From assembly GCA_018296165.2 (NCBI GenBank), contig JACKQL020000089.1, positions 62,001 to 126,000 of the forward strand: DNA of 64,000 nucleotides, given 5' to 3'. Shown here piece by piece: positions 22,315-33,239 of this stretch; the stretch's first letter is position 1; each line of letters begins with the position of its first letter. The translations under genes were made by a program, and so were the position numbers. This stretch comes from Termitomyces sp. T153. Taxonomy: Eukaryota; Basidiomycota; Agaricomycetes; Agaricales; Lyophyllaceae. The notes beneath the pieces were generated by a model that saw only the letters and a list, made by a program, of their open reading frames with translations, searched no databases and was not told the DNA's origin.

Positions 22315-22953
22315 TCATTCATTGGGGTGGAAGCCCATGTGGCTGGGGACCCAGTAGATGCAGAGGTCTACCACATTGCATGTGCAATTAGACCATTCAG
22401 AGCAACCTTGAGGGGCTTGGCAGTAGTCAGTAGTGTGGAGTATATAGTCTTGCTTCTTGTGCAGTTGCCCTGCCACTGTGTGGATCTGGTCTAGGAGGTA
22501 GTGCACAGGGTGGGAGTGTTGATTAGAAAGGGCACAGAGCATTGCTTGGCTGTTACTGCCTATGAGGGCATGTGCAGGGAGGTTTTGCTGGAGGAGAGTC
22601 AGTAAGTGGAGGGCAAGGACATTACCCACTATCTTAGCTTCATATATAGTGTGTTGGGAGCTGCTGCCTAGGTGGTAACAGAGGTGCCACTCCTCTACAC
22701 CATCCATGTAAAGGACAGTGGATGTGCCAATGTTGTTTTTGAAGCTCAAGCCATCATAGTAAACTGCAGCTGGCATAGCTGTGAAAGTGTCCTTGGTCAA
22801 GATCAGTGCCAACTCCTTGTCAGATCCCATATTGGTGGTGAAGAATGGTGAGTGGTCTGGGCACAGCCTCACAGGCTGAACCATTTTAATGGTTTTGGGA
22901 TCAACCCCAGTGATAAAGAATAGGTAATGGAGGAGGGAGTGGTGGCATGCCAC
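22315..22953 (-). pseudogene. LINE-2 copy RNase H domain
   Basis: A 212-aa open segment carries VYYDGLSFKNNIGTS (first Asp kept), TIYEAKIVGNVLAL (the Glu helix) and IGSNSQAMLCAL, where the third acidic site is Asn. A His-containing VPSHMGFHPNE closes the domain. It is better preserved than the RNase H of the first LINE. Confidence 0.68.
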
Positions 22954-22959
22954 AAAATG

Positions 22960-24160
22960 CCTTGTGGCCTTGCAGGCAGCCTAGTGGAGGAGATGGGAGG
23001 GGGATAGGGAGGAGGTACACACTGCAGTGCATGTCAGGACCTTTCTGAACAGCAATTTCACTAGGAGGAGGTTTGTGTAAATGTTGAGAACATTGCCAGC
23101 CATTATGCTGAGGGCTCCAGTGATAATCTTGGTGACTCTTTGCTATGAAGGGACTAGCTTGTTCATGGTTGTGACAGAACCAAGTTGGCATTTGCCAGAG
23201 GGCAAGTTGTAGATGCCAGTGTACCAGATGTCAGCAGGATATGTGATTGTGGGGACAGCAACTGTGTTGTGAAGTTGCCTATGCCTCCAGAGACTCTTGA
23301 AAGGCACATTACCTGGAGTGACCACCAGGCAGTGCAGGCTATAATCTTCTGGCCATGTGCATTCCAGTACCTGGAGTCAAAGATGATGCCCAGGTATTTA
23401 TACATGGTCACAGTTTTGACATGTTGGGTAGTGACTAAGCCATCAGGAATTATGTTGAGAGGGCAGCAGGGAAAGTTCATCAGAGCCAGTTTTGAGAGTT
23501 CAAAGGGAAAGCAGTGGGATAGTGACCAGTTGAAGCCACCCCCAGCTTGGTGGACCATGTTTTCCAGGACTGCATGACATTGGGTAATGGTTTTTGCCAT
23601 TGCTAGGAACATGGAGTTGTCTACAATGAGCTTGGAGATGAAATCATTAAATTTGAGCCTTGTCTTACAGCTAGTGAGGATATGTCAGGCCAGATGGACA
23701 TAGCACTTGAGGACTCTACACTTGCACAGGTTATGGATTAGTTGGTCTTGAACAGTATTGGAAAATGTGCCTTGGATGTTGAGGAACAGGGCAGCTGCTG
23801 TGTAGCCAGAGCACCAGGCATCCTTGATCTTTAAGATCACAGTGTGCATTGTGTTAGTAGTGTTACAGCCTGGTCTTCCACCGAACTGTGTGGGGGGAAG
23901 CATGTTGTGTTTCTCAGCTAGGAAGGAGAGGTCAGTAGTGACTATAGTGGATAGGAACTTCCCAACTGTGTTGAGAAGTCCTATTGGCCTATAGGCCTTG
24001 GTGACATTATAGCTTGGCTTGCCAGGCTTGCACAGAATCAAAGTAGTGGACTCTAGCCACATGGTGTGGTATACATTGAGGTTGAGCACAGCTCAAAAGA
24101 TGTAGTATAGGTGGTCTATGAGCATATCCACACATTTTTCCAGCACCACATTGAGGATCC
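22960..24160 (-). pseudogene. LINE-2 copy reverse transcriptase, both Asp sites altered
   Basis: 24089-23685 gives KAYRPIGLLNTVGK, QFGGRPGCNT and motif A LFLNIQGTF (Asn at 23778-23780). A stretch with motif B is deleted between about 23690 and 23640. 23612-23163 begins just after motif C, which reads VDNSMFLAM (Asn at 23616-23618), and continues with YKYLGIIFDS of the thumb. Both RT metal-binding positions are lost. Confidence 0.72.
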
Positions 24161-25117
24161 TGTTAAGACTCTATGCCTAGTTTCAACTGAGAAATAGCAG
24201 TTTGTATGCAATTGCAATTGAAGAATTGGATAGTCAGAAGCAGTTTCAGATATACCAAGGGAGGAATCATGGGACAGCCTGCATCCTTGACTGATCCCAT
24301 TAGAATATCACTACAGCCCATTATCTGATTACAACTGACACCTGTTGACTCTGCATGGCTCCATTGAGCTCTGCCACCAGACCTGCTGTCCCCCAGAGCT
24401 CTCCAGTAGTCAGTATATAAGTTGTAGAGTAGCACCTTGTACTCTAGTCTCAATATTGCCTTACCTGATGTGTTTCTGATTGTTTCTTTCCTATGTTTTG
24501 TGTTCCATGTTATGTTTCCCTTTATCTCAGTCTCCTGGTCTTATCTCAGTCTCCTGGCCTTGTCTTGTCTCCAGTTCCATTATTGTTCTTGTTATCATTT
24601 TGTATCCCCACTTGATTCTATTTTTGTTCTCATCTCAACCTTGTCTTGACTCCATCTCATCTTGTTTGACTCCATTTCCTTTATTTTGTTGAAGTCCTCT
24701 CAACCTCAATGCCTTTACAAACTCTGCACTTACAGTTACAAACTTCAAACATTCTTGAAACCAACTCTGGACCTTGCTAATTGATTGGCCCCAAAACCTA
24801 TCAACATCTGTTGATCCTCCATCAAGCTCCAGCTCCACTCCCATCACTTGCATAGCCTCCACTTAACCCACACCTCCAATACTTGCTTTGAAACTTGTAC
24901 CTGATGCCCCATCAAGTCCAACCCCTTTTCCATAACTCATCTTAGACTTCTCCAGACTACTCCAGACTTGTTCAAATCACTCCCCCTTGCTTATCCTCAC
25001 AAGTCTCTAAAGTCTAAACCTTCTCCAAATGCCAGGTTATCAGTGTAGGACATCACATCTGCCGAGTAAAAATTTGCCCCAGTGTAGCTGAGCCCCCATG
25101 GTCAGCAGAATCTGACA
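24161..25117 (+). mobile_element. L2 solo LTR copy (b) inside the LINE-2 copy
   Basis: 957 bp from TGTTAAGACT to AATCTGACA, with TG..CA ends. A TATA-like AGTATATAAG lies at 24413-24422. It separates the RT from the endonuclease of the LINE-2 copy. Shared blocks are also found at 14448-15015, 28170-28790 and 58708-59777. No clean 5-bp target duplication was seen. Confidence 0.68.
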
Positions 25118-26310
25118 TTGCCCATCCTTTGATTCCATCTTGATTGATCTTGAGTTTGGGGACTCTGGTACATGAGGTGTCAGAGGGCTCCTGAACAATG
25201 TAGTTGTTGTCCATATAAATCTGTCAAGTGTCAATATTCTCTACTCACTCCACCCAGTGCTCCTCTTCCACCATTTTAATGTTGTTAGCCATTAGCTTGG
25301 AGAGGTGGTCAGCTTCAACTTTGGCTGGGTGGTTAGCAATATCATGGTATTTGTATGTGATGTTAGGTGCCCTATTCCTCTCCTGCTTCAGAGCTGTCAG
25401 CTCTTTTGACCACCAGCATTTGGTTAACAGGCATGGCCATCTGAGTGGAACAATGCTGTCATTGCCAATGACCTCTTGTATTGATGCTATCAGTGTCAAG
25501 ACTTTGGAGTTGAAGTCCTTCTTTGTAGCAGTAAGCCTAGCTGGTGAGCAGGCATTGAGCTTCTCCAGTCAACTTCACAAAAGTTATAAGAGGTGGGAGG
25601 GGTTGCATGGGGAATTGGAAATTCTATAACTGTGACTATGGGCATGTGGTCAGTGTTAGGAGGGCAAAGGGACAGAGTGACCATGCAAGAAATGATTGGA
25701 TTGGCATTGTTATGCCTGCACCACACATTGTCAGGCTGGGTTCAGCTGTTCTGAGGGGTGCAAAAAGTGGGGAGACCTGGGGGAAGCACTAGATCCATGT
25801 GATAGTGGCCAAAAAGGCAAAGAAGTGGCTGGATATTGTCCTCAGAGGAGTTGAGGTGGTGATTTTCTACTATTTCCCACATTGAGTGGTGGTGGTTAAA
25901 GTTGCCAATCCATAACATGTGATCTTCTTGGAAGGAGCATGCCTAGTGAAATGAGTGGGAAAGGAATGAGGAAAGAGAGGTAAGACTATGATTGTTAGTG
26001 CAATTGTTGTTTAGTGCAATTGTTGTAAATATTAAAGATGGAAGTGAAGCCATTGGCTTCTTTGAATCAGATTGCTGTGACATTAGGTGACCCATCATCC
26101 AGGAATGTGTAGTTGTCTGTCAAGATATTAGCATTGACAAGGAGTAATGAGCATGTATGGGAGCTGCCATCACATTAGTGTGGGCATGGATAATGAACAA
26201 CCCAGTGGGGGGGGGCCTTTGTGATGCCAAGTGTATCAAGGTAAGGCTCTTGCAGCACAATAACATTCCAGTCTTTAGGTTGGGCAAAACTAAGCAGAGC
26301 TTCCTGAGCA
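25118..26310 (-). pseudogene. LINE-2 copy endonuclease domain and linker
   Basis: The segment 25726-25496 reads NTDHMPIVTVIEFP, which fits the SDHxP region of apurinic-like LINE endonucleases (Asp retained, Ser replaced). 25499-25245 reads WWSKELTALKQERNRA, the usual linker between endonuclease and RT. The N-terminal catalytic part (26310-25730) is badly broken. This domain would nick the target DNA. Confidence 0.6.
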
Positions 26311-27150
26311 ATGCCTGACTTGCACATGTTCTATTGCCAGATGCATAGGCAAGTTGAAGCTACTGTTGATCCTCTTATTATAAAGAGACTGAGAGAGTGC
26401 TGGTCTGGGAGGGTGCTGGGGCCTTATGACCATGTTTTCAAATACCTGTCAGAGCCACCTGGTAGCATCCAGTACCTGAGGGTTCCTTCAAAGTTCAAAG
26501 TTAGCTACTGGCATGTGATCAGGTGGAGCATTGAAGCTAGAGGAATCAATGGTGATGAGAACAGTCTTTGTGTTGTAAATTAGACATTGTTGCAGGTGAG
26601 TGTGCTGGTCCAGTAGAGCTGGGTTGAATGTGGCAAGGACTGGTGACATTTTAGTACTAGCAATGTCAGCCCATGAGGGTTGTGGTGCTGTGGGGAGGAA
26701 TGTGGGGAGCAAGAGGGCAGAAGAGAGTTTTGTGACAATATTTTTGAGAGAGGAAGAGACAGTTTTGAGCTGGGTCAAAACACCCTTGAGAGCTAGAGTT
26801 GTCCCATGTTCTTAGCATCTATCTTGAGTTTTGGTCCCTTTGAGGTGATGACTGCAGTCATAAGCACACAAGCAAGCTTTATGTGGTCATATGGCTCCCC
26901 AGCAAGAATCCAGCCCTTAGCCTCCAGCCATTGACAAGCTTCTTAAGCCAACTTGACTGGTCTGCCATGTCTGAGTAGCAAAGCACCAAATTTGGAGTGA
27001 CAGGAGAGGTTGAGGTGGTATCAGGGTCCCCACTCAACTGGCACTGTCAGGTGGGGGTTTTGATTGTAGTAGCTTGGTTGGCATGAGTGAGCCAGGCCAG
27101 AGGAATACAGGGGGTGAGGTTTGTGTACTGTAGAGGGCTTAAAGGCTAGT
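26300..27150 (-). pseudogene. LINE-2 copy ORF1
   Basis: Broken minus-strand frames share the ACQWLEAKGWIL region with the first LINE's ORF1. A later open segment (26778-26488) has LIYNTKTVLITIDSSS. Frameshifts separate the two parts. It is a gag-like RNA-binding ORF by position. Confidence 0.55.
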
Positions 27151-28169
27151 AGGAAGTTTTGCAGCTGGTGTGCTTGGATATATGCTATCTATTTTCTACA
27201 AAACTGCTAGGACCCCAAAAGGAATGATGGTGGTTGTAGATCAAGACTGTGCTCCTCCAGCAATTTATCAGAGCCTCTGCCCAACACCACTCCAAAGTTG
27301 GGGAGCCTTGTGCTCACTGAACTGCCTTTGCAAATTCTTTAGGTGTCACCTCTGCCTGGAACACCTTCTGGGCCTCTGGGATGAGCTACACCCTCTCTGC
27401 CCCCAAACTTGACCTGGAGGGTTGACCTGATGACTCTATGACAGAATGAACAGACTGCCTAGGTGTTTAGGCTTAGAAAGAGACTCCAGATAGACTCACT
27501 ACAGTTGCAGATAATTCTGATAACTCAATCAGGATGGCACTATAGACAGGATTCCAGTACTTACATCAGCAGTACATCAAGTCCATCTTCCTCTGATCCC
27601 TACAATGCTTAAACTCCAGCCAACACTTTTTATATTCTGCCCACACATTGATGCAGTTATTGTTAGAAGAAGGAGGTATCTGTGATGACAATGATAATGA
27701 GGATGACATGGAAGAGGAATTGAAGAACACCAGGCTACATCTTGACCCTTTTTAATTTCTCAGGAGGATCTTCTTGATGAATAATGATCCTGCTTTGACT
27801 TTGTTCCCCATGCCACCACCACTCATTGCTGACTGATGCATGTTACTCTGGCTTTGATTCCCATGTTGCTGCTGATCCCTGATCTGTACCTTGTGCCTTG
27901 AGCCAGATCTCCTTTCAAGCAACTCCAACTCCTTCAGAGTAGCTGCTAATGCCCACCCCAACTTTTTTCCATTCCAGGCACCTGCCCTAGCAAGCTCCAA
28001 TAGCCTCCTAACATGCCCTCTTACTCTTCTGACCCCCACCAAGATCTTAGATACTCCAACCTCTCCCTCTGAAGCCTGGAACATGTCACAGACCCACAAC
28101 AGTGTGTCACCACAGCCCACTTAATCAGACCCAACAAGCCCCACCATCAGATCTGCAATCCTCAGAGGA
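27151..28169. other. unassigned repeat-island segment
   Basis: CpG-poor. A minus-strand open segment at 28120-27752 (122 aa, with LERRSGSRHK and a Gln-rich tail) is not recognised. It may be a fragment of another element's gag. Nothing else supportable. Confidence 0.35.
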
Positions 28170-28790
28170 TGTCAAGTTCTGCTGACCATAGGGCTCAGCT
28201 TAACTGGGTGAATTCTTACTAGGCAGATGTCATATCCTGCACTTATAACCTTGTGTTCCAGAGGAGTCTGGACTTCAGATACTTGCAAGGATAGACTGGA
28301 AGAGCAGTATAAGCAAGTCCAGAGAGGTCTGGGAAAGTCTAAGACAAAGTGTAAATAAGGATTGGGCTTAGGAGTTTGTTAGGCACAAGTTTAGGGACAG
28401 ATATTAGAAGTGTGGAGCAATGGAGGATCACATAAGCAGTGGAAGTGGGCCCAGAGTTCAATGGGCAATTAGATGGTGTTGATGGGTTCTAGGGCTGAGC
28501 ATAGGACAAGGTCTGAAGTTAGATAAGAATGTACAACTTGTGAGGATATGAACAGATATATATATGGAGATTGGAATAGAGTTAGAGTTGAAATGAAATC
28601 AGGTAACATGAAAGGAACTGAGGGAGATAAGACAAGATGGGATTGAAATGAGATAGAGACAAGAATCAAAGAGAATTGAGAACAAGACATCAATAGAGAC
28701 AAAACTAGGAAACAAGACATAATGGAACACAATTGTAAGTAATATCAAGACTGCCATAGCAGATATTACTCTACAACTAGTACAAGAAGT
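28170..28790 (-). mobile_element. L2 LTR copy (c), truncated
   Basis: Begins TGTCAAGTTCTGCTGACC, matching the inverted right end of copy (b) and the left end of copy (d). It runs to GTAATATCAAGACTGCC near 28738 and is cut off at about 28790. Strand is tentative. Confidence 0.6.
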
Positions 28791-29449
28791 GCTAGCAGGG
28801 GTTTGAACAGTGCTAGGACTGGAGAAGGGTAGATGTGATGTAACATCTTTGTGAGTACTGTAACTCCACCTCTAGTACTGTATTGATGGAGTTTGTCAGA
28901 GTTATCTGCAGCAGTGGTGGGCTCCTCCAGGAGCTCTTTACATGTGAAGGGGCTAGGGCCCTCCCACTGTTCAGCTCCAGCACCTCTGGCTTGCTCCTTG
29001 AGGCTAGATCTGGGGCTAAAAGTTGTACAGGTTGTTCTAGAGGCACAGAGAGTTCCACAGACAGAGGTGATGCCAGATGTGTTTGCAGAGGCACTTGGGC
29101 AGGCATGGGATCCTCCAACCCTAGAGTAGTGCCAAACAGAAGCTCCAGCAAGCTGTTGGTATGCCTTGCTCACATTTTTATTGACCAACTATTCCTAGTG
29201 CACCCTCTATACCTGGCAGAGGGAGTTGTGTAAGTTTGACTGGCCAGTCTTGGAGTCTTGTTGGGATTTGTCCATCTGCCTTCTGTGCCATACAAGGCAC
29301 AGAAAATGTTCTGTCTTGCTGGAGTGGTATATGGCCTGAATTGCCACAAAACTGGGTTGAGAGCTGTGTTGGGTGAGGGCAGCTGGGCCAGGAGCAGAAG
29401 GCCAGGGCACCAAAGAGTGGGGAAAGGTCAACAGAGAAGGAGTGTCTGT
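28791..29449 (-). pseudogene. gag-like relic, G family, copy 1
   Basis: Proline- and serine-rich minus-strand frames. The plus-strand words GAGTTATCTGCAGCAGTGGTG and GCACCCTCTATACCTGGCAG recur in the 61.4-61.8 kb region, so this is a repeated element. By its position next to L2 LTRs it may be the internal part of the L2 element. No diagnostic domain seen. Confidence 0.4.
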
Positions 29450-29890
29450 TATCAGGGGATGTCCCACTTGTTTCTCCTTCTCCTCCTCCAGTTCTTATCA
29501 GATTTTCCTTGTTGTAGTTTTTTCTCATTGTCCTTCCTTTTCCCTATCTATTGGTCCCAGTTTTAGCCATCATGCTGCACTGGTTCTTTGTTAATAATTC
29601 AGACAATTGTGGCCCCTTTGGTGCTGCCACTAGCTTATGTAATTGCTGATCAATTGCTGACACATCACTTTTGTTTTTTTTCTCTGTCATATTGTACAGT
29701 TGTTTCTCATGCTTCTGAAGCCTTTGAAGTGTCACACCTGGCCTAGGGAATCCCCAGAGATGTTCTCTTTGGATCTCCCTTTGCTAGGTGAGTAGTTATA
29801 TCAGTATACACTGTACAATACTGATTAGACTTTGGATCTCTCTTTGCCAGTTGTGTGATTGAGCTACAGCCTCCAGAGGTTGCCCTTACA
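29450..29890 (+). repeat. gypsy-2 5' LTR
   Basis: 441 bp, from TATCAGGGGATGTCCCAC (first TG decayed to TA) to GAGGTTGCCCTTACA. It lacks the 38-nt hairpin that sits in the 3' LTR. Confidence 0.8.
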
Positions 29891-29892
29891 GC

Positions 29893-29903
29893 AGAACAAG
29901 TCT
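29893..29903 (+). promoter_or_regulatory. gypsy-2 primer-binding site, self-priming type
   Basis: AGAACAAGTCT two bases after the LTR end. It is the reverse complement of AGACTTGTTCT, found in the sister LTRs (21673, 19589 inverted, 37898 inverted). The matching site in its own 5' LTR has drifted to AGAGATGTTCT. Confidence 0.55.
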
Positions 29904-29989
29904 CTAGATTTGGTCTGGGAGCCCTCTTTTCTATTGCCTGAGTTTCTACTTGGTTCTTCAAAAAGTCTCTCCTCCACCAGTATCTGAGT

Positions 29990-31150
29990 GCCCCCTGTGC
30001 TCTTTCTACAACTCAACCAAACTCTCCAGCACCTTCCCTTAATAAATCAAGCCTCCAGGACAATGTCTAGAGTAGTTTGTTGTCCCCTTATCCTCCTGAA
30101 CCCCCAGCAGCTGCAGGAAGGTTTTCCTCTGCATCTAGCTTGGAGTTCTCAGCATCCCACTCCAAACTTCCTTGCCCTGCACTCTCTGACATATTTAATG
30201 GGGACTGTAGAGTTGGACAATGTTTCCTCTGGTCTTGCATCACCTATATTCAGTTGAGTGGTGAAGCCTTGGCCTCTGGTATCTTGGAAATTGCCTGGGT
30301 TCTCTCCTACATGAAGGTGGGCCTAGCCTCAACCTATGCACTGTGCATTTTTTGATGCTCAAGAGGAGTTGAGAGTTTCTCTAGCTATATAGAGTTCAAG
30401 AAAGAGTTCCAAGCTGAGTTGTTTCCTCTTAACCCTGCCAAGACTGCAGCTCTTTCCTTTCAAGACCAAACCTAGTATGGTCAAGGGAAGTGGTCACTTG
30501 ATGAGTACATTGACTCATTCTATGCTTTAGGTGAATAGGCTGAATATCCAGATGGTTTGCAACTCTGTCTAATCTTCCATGATGGACTCCACCCCTATCT
30601 TATATAGATTGTATTAACAATATGGTTGAGGGGCACCAAGATGGTAAGCATGTTAACACCCTGTACAAGGTAGCATGGGAGCAGTAGCAGTTGATGGAAC
30701 TGCAACATGAGCTGTGGCAGATGCAACTCTTGTTTGCACCTTTTTCTTGTGGTGAGATCACCCCTCAAGTCCTCCCTTCTATGCATGCCCCAGAGGCCCC
30801 ACAAGCAGGTGTGACTCTTCCTATTCCATCTCACATTTCTCCCTTCCATGTTTTCTTACCAGCTCCCATGTGCTCCCTACTCCAGGGAGTCCCAATAAAT
30901 GTAAACACCTCCTGATAGCAATTGTCTACTCCTCTGTTGTGTTGATGCTGCCAAAAGGCTGGTCACTTTGCCTATCAGTGTCTTCAAGGGCTAGAAGTCC
31001 ACTATCTGTCTGCATCAGAGCAAGAAGAGCTGCTCATCCAACTTTTTGCAGTCAGGACACAATAGGAACCCCCTCTGCTGACATGCCTATAGCTTCCCCC
31101 TCTGATGAGGTGGCCAATGTATCAAAGGAGGTTCCCATAGAGTTAGAAAA
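29990..31150 (+). pseudogene. gypsy-2 gag with CCHC knuckle
   Basis: Frame fragments include a capsid piece near 30400-30600 (WSLDEYIDSFYALG, IFHDGLHPYLI) and, at 30938-30979, a zinc knuckle C-x2-C-x4-H-x4-C ending GHFAYQC. The knuckle's first x is a TGA stop and its second x is Cys; both fit decay of CGA and CGC arginine codons. Gag packages the element RNA. The frame is broken many times. Confidence 0.62.
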
Positions 31151-31439
31151 GGATTTTTAGAAATGCAATGAATGAACTGTATGTCCCCATTGCTTAGTAC
31201 TAATCATTTTGCTCTTCTGTCCATATGATCAAATATATTTGTTGCTGTCCTTTATACTATGCCCAAAATAATAAGCCCCTCAGGTGTACAAATTCCCTTC
31301 CCAGCTAAAGTCTCTGCTGGAAACACACCTCCTAATCCATGCCTCCAGATTCCTGCATGGGAACAATGTCTATCTCATCACTACATTGTTGCTTCCACCC
31401 CTTCCACCAATTCTCTGAAGCTACAGATAAAAATTAAGA

Positions 31440-31830
31440 CAACAGACACCCAGCAGACCTGAAGTGTGGTTGCCCTGCTTGACAGTGGGGCAATGGGCTT
31501 CTTCCTCAACATAGACTATGTGCAACATCATCTCACCACTCTCCTCTGTCTCATCCTAGACTATGTGCAACAACATTATCTTGCTGTCTCATCCTATCTC
31601 TGTATACAATGTTGATAGCATGCTCAATGAAGCTGGCTCCATTTGCTCTGTGGTGGACCTGGTCCTCCATTACAAAGACCACTCTGAGCAAGTTGCTTTT
31701 GCTGTCCCTAGTCTGGAAAAATAAGACATGATCTTGGGCTTTACCTGGTTATGTGAATACAACCCTGAGATTGACTGGACTAAGGGTGAGGTGAAGATGA
31801 GCCTTACCCTCATCATTGCATGACTTGTGC
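31440..31830 (+). pseudogene. gypsy-2 protease
   Basis: LLDSGAMGFFLN-like coding near 31475-31510 gives the DSGA active site. Further on are HYKDHSEQVAFAV, a GLTWL-like FTWLCEYNPEIDW and the end of the domain at about 31800. A stop interrupts the strand after SLEK. The X element follows 60 bp later. Confidence 0.6.
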
Positions 31831-31891
31831 TGAAGAAGCCTGTAAGGAGCATAGAGCAAAGGTTTGTGAGCATGCTGCTATGGATGCCTGT

Positions 31892-33013
31892 TGATGTGCT
31901 CCTATGCTGCCTAGCTGCTGTGCAGGAAACCAAAAGCAAGACCTAAACACTAGCAACTAGATAAGGTAGCTGGCAATAGGAAGTTCATAGGGGGCAAGTC
32001 AGTAACCATCCCAGAAAGCAAGAGCTAATGGATGTAAAGAGAACAAAGAGTCAAGTGAGAAGTGTTGCTATTGCTAGCCTAATTTGCTAGATGGTGACAA
32101 AGGGTTGGTGAATATCAGGAAAAGAGAAGAACAAAGGCAAAAGAGTCACTAGGAAAAGGAGAACTAAGCAATAGAAATGGAGTGGGGAACAAAGAATGAG
32201 TGAAGTTAAGGTGAACTGGGGGATGAATGCAAATTAATTGCTAGCCATAGTTGCTAATGTCACTAAGTTATAATAAAGCTAAGGGTACCTGCAATTGGCA
32301 CCCACACTAGGTCAAGGTCAAGGTTATCAAGACTTGTTGCTAAGTCATTGGCAATAACAACAGAGAGAACAATAAGAAATCTGAAGCTGGTAAGCTGAGA
32401 GCTAATGAGGGGATTGGTACTCTGTTTGTTGTTTTGTCTTTATATACAGGCAGTGTTCATACTGTTCATATGTATAGTATTCAGAAACAAAATATTAGTA
32501 GCTGCCAGCAATGGCATCTGCCAAAGTGTTTATGATACATACTGGATGTCAGTACTGTAACCAAGTATACATATGCAATGTCAAATAAATGTGTAAAAAT
32601 TGTCAATCACAAGAAAGGAGCATTTCTGATGTCAATACCTAAAGTGTAGTGCTGTTCAAGTATGTTTAAAAGCCAAACAAGAAAAATGATAAGTAAGAAA
32701 TCACATGTCCTTTAATATATCCATTTTTAAAGGAGGTATAATTGTCTCCAGGTAATGTTGCTAGTGATCATCACTAAGAAAGGTCTCAGCCTTATTGTTC
32801 TAGATCCAAAGTCCAGACTCCATGTGATGCAGCTTGTGATCCATAAGTCTTGTGGTCACTAAAATCCCATGCAAAGGTTACATTATTTCAGATTTTGGGG
32901 CTAGACCCCACATGATAAGTGTCATGACTTGTGCATGGTCATGTACAATATAATCAGCTGCTGTCCAATCAGGAATGCTGAAAATGGTGCTCAGTGACAA
33001 TTGGGTCTTATCA
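31892..33013 (+). mobile_element. X element copy 1 (LTR-like), inserted in gypsy-2
   Basis: 1,122 bp starting TGATGTGCTCC and ending GGTCTTATCA, flanked on both sides by CTGT (31888-31891 and 33014-33017). The TG..CA ends and lack of coding capacity suggest a solo LTR or non-autonomous element. The gypsy-2 reading continues on both sides (protease left, RT linker right). A second copy is at 59841-61141. Strand is arbitrary. Confidence 0.72.
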
Positions 33014-33239
33014 CTGTCATGCCAGGCATCTCCCTTCTGCTGATCTTGACCTTCTGAATCCCTCCATTTGGCATTCACTCATAGAGAAGCCCTCTACAAG
33101 AATGTCTGAGGTGTTGGATGTAAACCTCAGGAGGAAGATGAATGCAAAGGAGAATCCATGAGTGCTCCAGACCCAGAGTCTCCAGACAAAACCATTGAGG
33201 TAGGTGATGGGATCTATGCTACAATCCTCTGCCTCCCTC

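Larger units (their letters stand above)
21811..27150 (-). mobile_element. LINE-2 copy: Tad-like LINE split by an L2 LTR
   Basis: Minus-strand order is ORF1 (27150-26300), endonuclease and linker (26310-25118), an L2 LTR inserted at 24161-25117, reverse transcriptase (24160-22960), RNase H (22953-22315) and a Cys/His tail (22119-21811). It is the fuller sister of the LINE at 4.9-8.66 kb and shows what that copy has lost. All domains carry stops or frameshifts. The ORF1 stretch ACQWLEAKGWILAGEPYDH matches the other copy. Confidence 0.75.

Noticed and set aside
24150..25122. CAATG as a target duplication around L2 copy (b)
   Set aside because: It would force LTR ends that are not TG..CA, and the CAATG on one side overlaps the LTR terminus.
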